From Isotricha intestinalis (taxonomy: Eukaryota > Ciliophora > Litostomatea > Vestibuliferida > Isotrichidae): 13,572 bases of DNA. Positions 7,215-13,572 of this stretch are shown piece after piece. The stretch covers positions 1-13,572 of the forward strand of contig JAJJLU010004403.1 of the NCBI GenBank assembly GCA_023807065.1. Direction: 5' to 3'. The position numbers and the translations under genes are program-made. Each line of letters begins with the position of its first letter. Position 1 is the first letter of the stretch. Under the pieces are notes generated by a model. It saw nothing but the letters and a program-made list of their open reading frames with translations, searched no databases and was not told where the DNA came from.

Positions 7215-10036
7215 TCAACTTTTTTTTACTAAATATAAAGAAGGAATATGATCTTTTATTTTATTGTATAAAGAAAATTTTTTTACTAAAGATTCCTTTA
7301 ATTTTTCATATTCTGGATGAAAAATGATGATTGAAAATTTAATAATAAATTTAATATCTTTTTTTATTAGAGCGATTTTTCCAAATTATTTTTAGCCTCT
7401 TTATATCAAAAAAAAAATATCTGTAATTCCATAATAATAATAAGTAATAAAAGATAAATCAGGGTTTATTTTAATATCATCTTGGCAATATTCACTTGCA
7501 TATTTTAATTGTCTTTCTGTTTCTTCTTCTTCATTGTTAAACCAATTTGCAATTGTATTTATAATATTTTCTATTATTGAAGCTTCATCTCTAACGGGAA
7601 TATTATAATTTCTAATCTTCTATTTGTAAAATAAATCCACTGTTTTTCTTATAAGTTGATTTGGATTTTGGTTTTTTCAATTCCTCAATAAATTTTGAAA
7701 ATTTTTTTTGAACTTCTTCATTTTTACCTTCTATACTATTTTAAAAAAATTCCCATTGTTCTTCTATATCATTTAATTCTCTAGAGGTTCTTTCCAAATT
7801 TTTGAATTCTTCTTTTTTTAAAAATCAGTGTGTTTAATAAAAAGATCTTCTTTTTTATTAATTTTGCTATTTCAGCTCTAGCACCATTAAGTAATTGATT
7901 TTCATCATTTTCTTGTTTTTTAATCAAATTTTCAATAAAAATTGGAACACCTTCATTTTTCATTTTATTAAATTCTCTTTTAACATATCTAAAATTTTTT
8001 TTAATTTGAACATCTTTATTTTCTTTATCAAAAGCTTTTCTCACATATTCACTTTCAAATGAAGTTAAGTTATCTATCATATCTAATAAAATTATTGATA
8101 TATTCTTCTGGATATGCTTTCAATATATTAAGAACTAATTGCCAAGTTCCAGGTTCACCTTTTCTTCCACTTCTCCCAAAAGCTTGTTCCTGAACTCTAA
8201 TATTTATAGGTAAAAAAGTTAAAGAAATATGCATTCCTCCTTTTTTAAGAACTTCTTCTGAAATATCTAATCCTCTTCCTGCCAAATTAGTTGCTATATA
8301 CTTCCTTCGTTTTAGTACATCTAAATTTGGTTTCCACTTCAACATCATCTTTTAATGTATAAATATTTCCTTCATATACTTTTGATAGTTCTTTGTTTAT
8401 ATCTTGAACTCTTTTTATTGATTTACAAATAATTAGAACTTCTCTTCCTGATTTTGCTTCTCTTATACATGAGCTTAATATGGATTTCATCCAATCAATA
8501 TCATTTTTTTCAAATCTTGGTGTTAATTAAATTAACATTCTTTCATTTGCAGGAGGAATAAAAAGAAAGTCTAAATTATAAATATCATATAATAAAGTTC
8601 CAGGGAGCCCATAAATATTATTTAATTTTTTTTTTATTTATGTATAGTTTAAAAAATCAAATGTTAGAAAGATAACTTGATATTGTACTCAATGCAGTTA
8701 AAGGACAATTGTGTTTTAATTGAAGAAATTGTTGTAAAACATAATTTAAATGATTATTATGTTGAATTAACCCTGTATTTTCATTATCAATAGGTTCTAT
8801 TTTATTACCATTAACTCTATATCTTTCATTTTCTACCATTAAAACAGTTTCTATTGCCGAATTAGCCATTTTTTTCTAATTCATTTAATACATAATTATA
8901 TAAATAAGTTAGGAATATTTTTTAATTTTATCTAATATTTTTTTCCCCATTATATTTAATTTTTCAGATATTGTTTTTTTATTTCTTCTATTATCCAAAA
9001 CTGGCTTTGAATATTATTATTCAAATATATCCACTTTGTTATCAAAATATAATTCAATCTTTTTATATAAGGCATTTCTTTTGATAATAATGTGCTTTTT
9101 CCATATTCATCAACAAACATAGAATCATTTATCAACGATAATAACATTATAATCTCTTTTATTTCTTGTATTTTCAAGCATATATTTATCACTTAATATA
9201 TCTCCTTGGAAATTATGTGTGTCTCCATAAACAAATTCTGCTAAATAACAATCTCTTGGATCATGATTATCTTTATTTTTTATACAATGATTAACAGTAA
9301 TTCCTAAATATTCATAAATTTTTTTTGTTTTTTTCATTTTCAACTTCTCTTTTAGCTAATTCAGAACTTGTTACTATATCTACTTTATCACCTAAAATTA
9401 TATTAACTGAAGCTAAATTGATAATTATTAATTTTTTACATTCTCCTGTTAAAATTTGGGCAATTCTTCCAAAATTTTCTTTCTTTTTTAATAATAAAAG
9501 AACTAATATTATTTGAGTAGGTCTTAAATAATGTTTAAAAATATTTTTAAAAAGTTGGTTAATATGTGCTATGATAATATTTATACTTTTTTCTTTATTT
9601 TTCTTTATTTCTTTAACCCGTTTTAAAATATCATCGATTGATAAATTTGAAGTGTATTTTTTTGATTTTCAATATAATTACAAAAATTATTTAATTTGTT
9701 TAAAACTTTTTCTGAATTCCATTATTTTTTCTAATTAAAATTTAATTTTTTGAAAGATTTCAACAATTCATCAAATGTTTGTGGTTCATTTTTAGTTTTA
9801 CCGTTAAAAAATTTTAATATTCCTTTTTCTTGAAAATAATTTGGGTTTTCATTTTCATCTTCTAAATCTATTTTTTTTAAAAAGGAAGGTTATAATCTAT
9901 TATATTATATAAAGATTCTTTAAAATTTTCATTTGTGTGATACTTATCGAACATAAGTGTAAAATTTTCTATATCATTTAGAACACTTTTTATCGTTTGA
10001 TGATTTCCGATTGTATGGATTACTTTTACCAATCAT
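7215..10036 (-). pseudogene. SecA-like DEAD-type ATPase (eukaryotic family), multiply frameshifted
   Basis: SecA motifs appear in correct order on the minus strand. HQTIKSVLNDIENF (about 9990) and FDELLKSFKKLNF (about 9770) form an N-terminal helical region. RPTQIILVLLLLKKKENFGR leads to TGECKK (9449-9432) at the Walker A site, then KVDIVTSSELAKRE. IYEYLGITV, FVYGDTHNFQGD and YNVIIVDK follow, then DSMFVDEYGKSTLL. ANSAIETVLMVENERYRVNG and IEPIDNENTG match the preprotein-binding region. IYGLPGTL, LDFLFIPPANERML, GREVLIICKS, ATNLAGRGLDI (about 8297-8265) and QAFGRSGRKGEPGTW (about 8190-8145) are the second nucleotide-binding fold with motifs V and VI. A helical C-terminal part runs to HIPSLYLVKKS and TGA-TAG at 7217-7212. 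At least eight frame changes and in-frame stops (for example TAA 8529-8527, TGA 8659-8657) interrupt it. Walker A has lost its second Gly and Ser/Thr, and the DE-box Glu is missing. It is not a bacterial export gene: flanking genes and divergent motifs fit eukaryotic SecA-like proteins of unknown function. Start ATG 10036-10034 is tentative. Confidence 0.87.
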
Positions 10037-10050
10037 AATATTTTAAAAAA

Positions 10051-12277
10051 ATGGCCATTACACAATCATTTTGACTATTTTGATTAAATAATTTTTTGTT
10101 TTGATAATACAATTAAAGAATATTTAGATAATTATCAAGATGAAAATTTAAAAAATAAAATAATGAAAGAATTAGGATTAACCCAGGAAGATTTAAAAAA
10201 AGTTGAAATGAAAGATAATTCAAATTCTTCAATAGTTAATCCTTACTCTCTAACAAAATCACTTAAAAATATAATTGATTCATTATATAAAATTGAACCT
10301 AATGAGAAATATATTTATGATTTAATAAAAAAATATAAAGAAACATTATTAGATATAGAGGAAAAAAAATTAAGAATACCATTTTTTGGAGAATATTCAA
10401 GTGGAAAATCATCCTTATTAAATAAACTAATTGGGTATGATTATAACGTTATACCGATAGATGCAAAAGTATATACAAACATTGAACTAGTAATTAAATA
10501 TACAAAAGATAAAAAAAAATTTCATTAACGAATAGCTTTTTTTGTTTTAAATATTCCTATTGAAGCATTTGATTTAATGAATATTCCTGAAGATATGAAG
10601 GAAACAATTGAATTAATAGATTTTCCAGGTTTAGATTGGATAAACAATTTGTTTAGCTCAGAAGTTCTTAAACATCTTCTCCAATTGGATTTATTTTTGT
10701 TAATAAAGGAAATTCTATAATGGAAGTAGAGAAAGTTAAAAATTTAAATAAAATAATTCAACTGATTATTCAGAATAAAAAACATGAATTTAGATTTAAA
10801 TCTTGTTTATTTATTTTAAATAGATGTGATGAAATAGAAATTGATATTGAACAAAGTAAAAATAAATATGAAAGTATATTTGAAATTAATTCAAGAGAAA
10901 AAACTTTTAATGAATTAATAACTATATCTAATAAATTGAAATATTTAGATAATATTAATATTACTAAATTTTCTAATACACTTTTTTCTGAATTTAAAAG
11001 TTTTATGAAAAGAAGAAATAACATTAATAATTATCTGGAAGAATATGGAATGAAAAATGATAAAAAATTATGTGGGCAAAAAATATTTAATGTTTTTAAA
11101 AAAAAATTTATGAAGATGTATGCACAAATACTGCAGAAAATTATAAATCTTTTAAAAATAAACAGTTAGATATTATAAATTAGCCAAAAAATTTTAAATT
11201 ATTTATGAATGAAGAAGAAAATTTATCTATTATTAATGATATTATATTTATTTTTAAAACGTTCTATTTATGAATCTTAATATTATGAAAAATCAAATGC
11301 AAAAGATTTCTTTGCAAAATTTACCAATCAAATATTGGTTACAAAATTATTTTTGGAAAATTCTTTAAAAAATGTTATATTAAATTATTTTAGTGAAATA
11401 AATGATTCTTTTTCAATAATAAATATTAAAATTTTAAATAGTCAAATTGACTTAAAATTTTCAAAAGAAGATTTTATCAAAGCAAAAAATATCTTAAATC
11501 ATAAACTTAACAAAAATAAAGGTATTTTTGATAAATTAATTCATTCTAAATTCCAACTTATGGAAAAAGAATATGATAAAGTAATCAATAATTTTAATAA
11601 TGGAAATTTTAAAAGCAATGAAAAATCGATAGAAGAAGTTGCTGAAAAAATTAATAAAATAAAACAAGATTTATCAAACAATATAAATGAAGAATTTAAA
11701 AATTTTTTACAGAAGAAATAATGAAAGAATTAAATTTTATAGTAGAAATGTTAAAAGAACTAAATATAAAAGAAGAAAAAAATGCAAATGGTATTAATAT
11801 GTTTGAATCAGTTAATGAGACAGAAAAACAAGTATTTGCAGAAGCAGGATTAGTATTGGCATCACCTGTTATTCTTACTGTATATCTAATGTCTCAGCAG
11901 AATCCTCTTGGAGGGATACTTTTATTAACTGGAATATATGGGCATCTTTTCTTAGTTGCTGTTACAGGAGGAGGTGGAGCATTTGTAGCAGGACTCATTC
12001 ATCTAGGATTTTGTATATATAAAAATATAAAGAAAAAGGTAAATATATTGGATTAATAGAGAATGCAAAAAAAGAATTAAAAACTTCTTGTTCTGATGTA
12101 AAAACAGAGGTAAATAAAAATCTGGAAACAAATAAAAATCAAATAGAATAAGCAGTAAAAAATTTCGAAGAAATATTTTTCTCCAAAAGTGAAGGATTAA
12201 TTAATCATAAAGAAGAATGGCTAACTATATTTAATAAATTTAAAAAATTAGCATTAAATTTGAAACTAATGAATTAA
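10051..12277 (+). pseudogene. Dynamin-like membrane GTPase, in about seven frame pieces
   Basis: G1/P-loop: LRIPFFGEYSSGKSSLLNKL (GEYSSGKSS at 10388-10414). G2 candidate: Thr in DAKVYTNIELVIKY. G3: IELIDFPGLDW (DFPG at 10619-10630). G4: LFILNRCDEIEID (NRCD at 10819-10830). Helical stalk-like sequence follows (11133-11720), then a long hydrophobic stretch (about 11838-12030; LVLASPVILTVYLM and a Gly-rich GGGGAFVAGLIHLGF) fitting one or two membrane passes, then a Lys/Glu-rich coiled tail ending at TAA 12275-12277. About 700 residues, comparable to mitofusin/bacterial dynamin-like proteins that remodel or tether membranes. Breaks: in-frame TAA at 10085 and 10526, frame change near 10675, another near 11120, TAG 11181, change near 11265, TAA 11278, changes near 11710 and 12035, TAA 12149. 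The GTPase motifs themselves are intact. The clear coding start is ATG 10163; 10051 is an upstream ATG in another frame and is tentative. Head-to-head with the SecA-like gene. Confidence 0.88.
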
Positions 12278-12499
12278 TTATAATGAATTATATGGATTGG
12301 CCTCCATCACCATAAAGACTATTTAAAAAATAAAAAAGCATTGATTAATAAAATTTAATAATAAACAGTTATTTATTAAATAATACATAATTTTAAATAA
12401 TAATAAATATATATATGGGCCCAATCCCTTTATATTTAATGAATTTAAATATTAAAATAATTATAAATTATTCAATTAAGTTTAGAATATTAACTACTT
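12278..12499. other. Convergent spacer between GTPase and TLDc ends
   Basis: A 222-nt A/T-rich spacer between two converging 3' ends. It contains a small GC-rich inverted repeat, ATGGA (12292-12296) / TCCAT (12303-12307) around TTGGCC, which could act as a terminator-like hairpin, and the half palindrome at 12417-12428. Confidence 0.6.
12417..12428. repeat. GC-rich palindrome, half copy C
   Basis: GGGCCCAATCCC in an otherwise A/T-only context. It shares CCAATCCC (12421-12428) and the preceding GG-NN spacing with copies A and B, but the ATTGGG left arm is replaced by TATATAT. Confidence 0.55.
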
Positions 12500-13010
12500 T
12501 TAATATTCTATTTGATAAATCTCATAACTTGAAACCAAAAAAACTCTTCTCCACCAATTTATTAATGTATTTCAGTTGTAATATATATTCCATTTTTGTT
12601 ATTACAATTATTTGTATATGAAGTACAACCGTCTTGTATATAAAAATCAGCACTTCTTCCGAAAGAGAAAAAATTATAAGATGATTGAATCGCTTTTTTA
12701 GATTTTTTAATGCTGTATTTTTTTGTTTATCTACATTTTTTTTCATCTCTTTCCCATTTATTATTTAAATAAGCCTAAGGAATTGAACAATATCCTCCGA
12801 ATCTACGTCCTTTAATAGTTTTTACAAAGAAAATCGTAGGATATTTATGTAAACATCGGGAAAATATACATCAATTGAATCACTATCTTTTCTCTTATAT
12901 ATTATTTTTATTATTTTTAGGTTTATTCTTAAGCCAACTTGAAATCAATGATATTTCATTTATATTTAATATTTCACTTTTAGCAATTTCATCATTGAAG
13001 GATAGATTAA
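12500..13010 (-). pseudogene. TLDc-domain protein, decayed
   Basis: The minus strand from about 13010 reads NDEIAKSEILNINEISLISS then WLKNKPKN (the TLDc opening 'S-x-IL-x-x-x-E-x-x-x-L-x-x-WL'), then KDSDSIDVYF, then KYPTIFFVKTIKGRRFGGY (GRRFGGY at about 12810-12790, the hallmark GKxFGGY motif), then NNKWERDE, KYSIKKSKKAIQSS, SFGRSADFYIQDGC (the FG-x-x-x-D-hyd-x-I-x-D-x-C motif), IGGEEFF, and the typical end SYEIYQIEY before TAA at 12502-12500. About 165 residues, a full domain. TLDc domains bind V-ATPase in other eukaryotes (Oxr1/TLDC families); role here unknown. Breaks: TAG 12777-12775, frame change near 12862, an apparent loss where the usual AFLFSL strand should be, a TAA soon after it, two adjacent TAA before IGGEEFF, and a frame change in the T/G run near 12535. 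Tail-to-tail with the GTPase. Confidence 0.82.
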
Positions 13011-13033
13011 TTAATTAAATAAAAGCAAAAAAA

Positions 13034-13053
13034 TATTTAAATGCATTTAAATA
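13034..13053. repeat. Perfect 20-bp A/T-rich palindrome centred on GC
   Basis: TATTTAAATG followed by its exact reverse complement CATTTAAATA. It lies just 5' of the TLDc remnant, in the spacer facing the plus-strand remnant, where divergent promoters would be expected. Confidence 0.85.
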
Positions 13054-13140
13054 ATTGATTTTTGATGACACTTAATATAATAATATATTTTACACTTAAA
13101 TTTGATAAAAAGTAAATTTAAAACAATTTTTAAAAAATCA

Positions 13141-13529
13141 ATAATAAACAAACAATGCATATTTACCTTTCCAATTGAAGAAAATACAAATATTAATAAA
13201 TTGTATGAAAATACATTTATTTGTATTTCTTCTTAATTTAAAAATTTAAAACAATCTAACATTTTAATTATTGATTTAAAAAAATATTGTTTAAAAATAT
13301 AAACATTTAACAAAATTTAGTTTTCCTAGATAATATATCTACTAAAAAAATAGGTTTAGTTACTAAAAGTCAATTAGTTACTGAATTAAAATTAGATTAT
13401 GATACTATTGGAATTTTTGGATTTAATACTAAACAAGATTTTATTGATAAATTAGATTTATTTCAAACGAGATTATATAATCATTTAAATCCAGAAGAAT
13501 TAAAAAAATTTTATTGTAGAAAATACTAA
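13141..13529 (+). pseudogene. Unrecognised protein-coding remnant
   Basis: Two plus-strand frames look coding. One from about 13141 includes CIFTFPIEENTNINKLYEN and, past an in-frame TAA, FKNLKQSNILIIDLKKYC. The second is open from 13311 to TAA 13527-13529 (72 codons) and includes NISTKKIGLVTKSQLVTELK, GIFGFNTKQDFIDKLD and HLNPEELKKF. Amphipathic spacing and balanced use of D/E/K/L support coding, but no ATG opens the second frame and I recognise no family. Probably a decayed gene, or the 3' part of a spliced one. The last about 40 nt of the window are A/T-rich and uninformative. Confidence 0.4.
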
Positions 13530-13572
13530 AAATAAAAATAAGAAAATAAATAAAAATTTAGAAAAAAATAAT

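Noticed and set aside
7215..10036. Bacterial contamination, suggested by a SecA match
   Set aside because: The motifs are far from bacterial SecA, composition matches the flanking DNA, and Derlin, condensin, TTLL and TLDc on the same contig are eukaryotic.
12522..12746. Minus-strand 74-codon open frame as a separate gene
   Set aside because: It overlaps the TLDc remnant in another frame, and the TLDc motifs lie in the neighbouring frame.

Overview
The window is nuclear DNA from an A+T-rich microbial eukaryote. Two genes near the left end are eukaryote-only (Derlin and a condensin HEAT-repeat subunit), a tubulin tyrosine ligase-like gene is present, there are no bacterial-type operons or Shine-Dalgarno sites, and codons are strongly A/T-ending. 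TAA is a real stop: the condensin gene spells its roughly thirty Gln residues with CAA/CAG only and ends in TAA. The mix of families (M8 leishmanolysin-like, eukaryotic SecA-like, dynamin-like GTPase, TLDc, and a TTLL resembling those of ciliates) suggests a ciliate-like protist using standard stops, but I cannot fix the lineage.

Left part (1-4548, all minus strand): the N-terminal 103 codons of a Derlin gene run off the window edge. A short spacer with a TTTAA microsatellite follows. Then comes almost the whole condensin subunit 1 (NCAPD2/Cnd1/Ycs4) gene, which is long and well conserved but read in three pieces because of two compensating frame changes.

Middle spacer (4549-5387): gene-poor, extremely A/T-rich sequence. 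It holds two copies of an unusual GC-rich palindrome (ATTGGG-ATTGG / CCAATCCCCAA) and an A/T hairpin. A third, half copy lies at 12417-12428.

Right part (5388-13572): a run of damaged genes, in order a TTLL (minus), an M8 metallopeptidase-like domain joined to its 5' side (minus), a SecA-like ATPase (minus), a dynamin-like membrane GTPase (plus, head-to-head with SecA), a TLDc-domain gene (minus, tail-to-tail with the GTPase) and an unrecognised plus-strand remnant. Each is recognisable along its length but broken by 1-2 nt frame changes and in-frame stops. The M8 and SecA pieces have also lost catalytic residues (HQLIH instead of HEXXH; GECKK instead of GEGKT/S). This looks like a cluster of decayed members of expanded gene families next to conserved housekeeping genes. 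Uncorrected indels from long-read sequencing could add to the breaks, since condensin is affected too.
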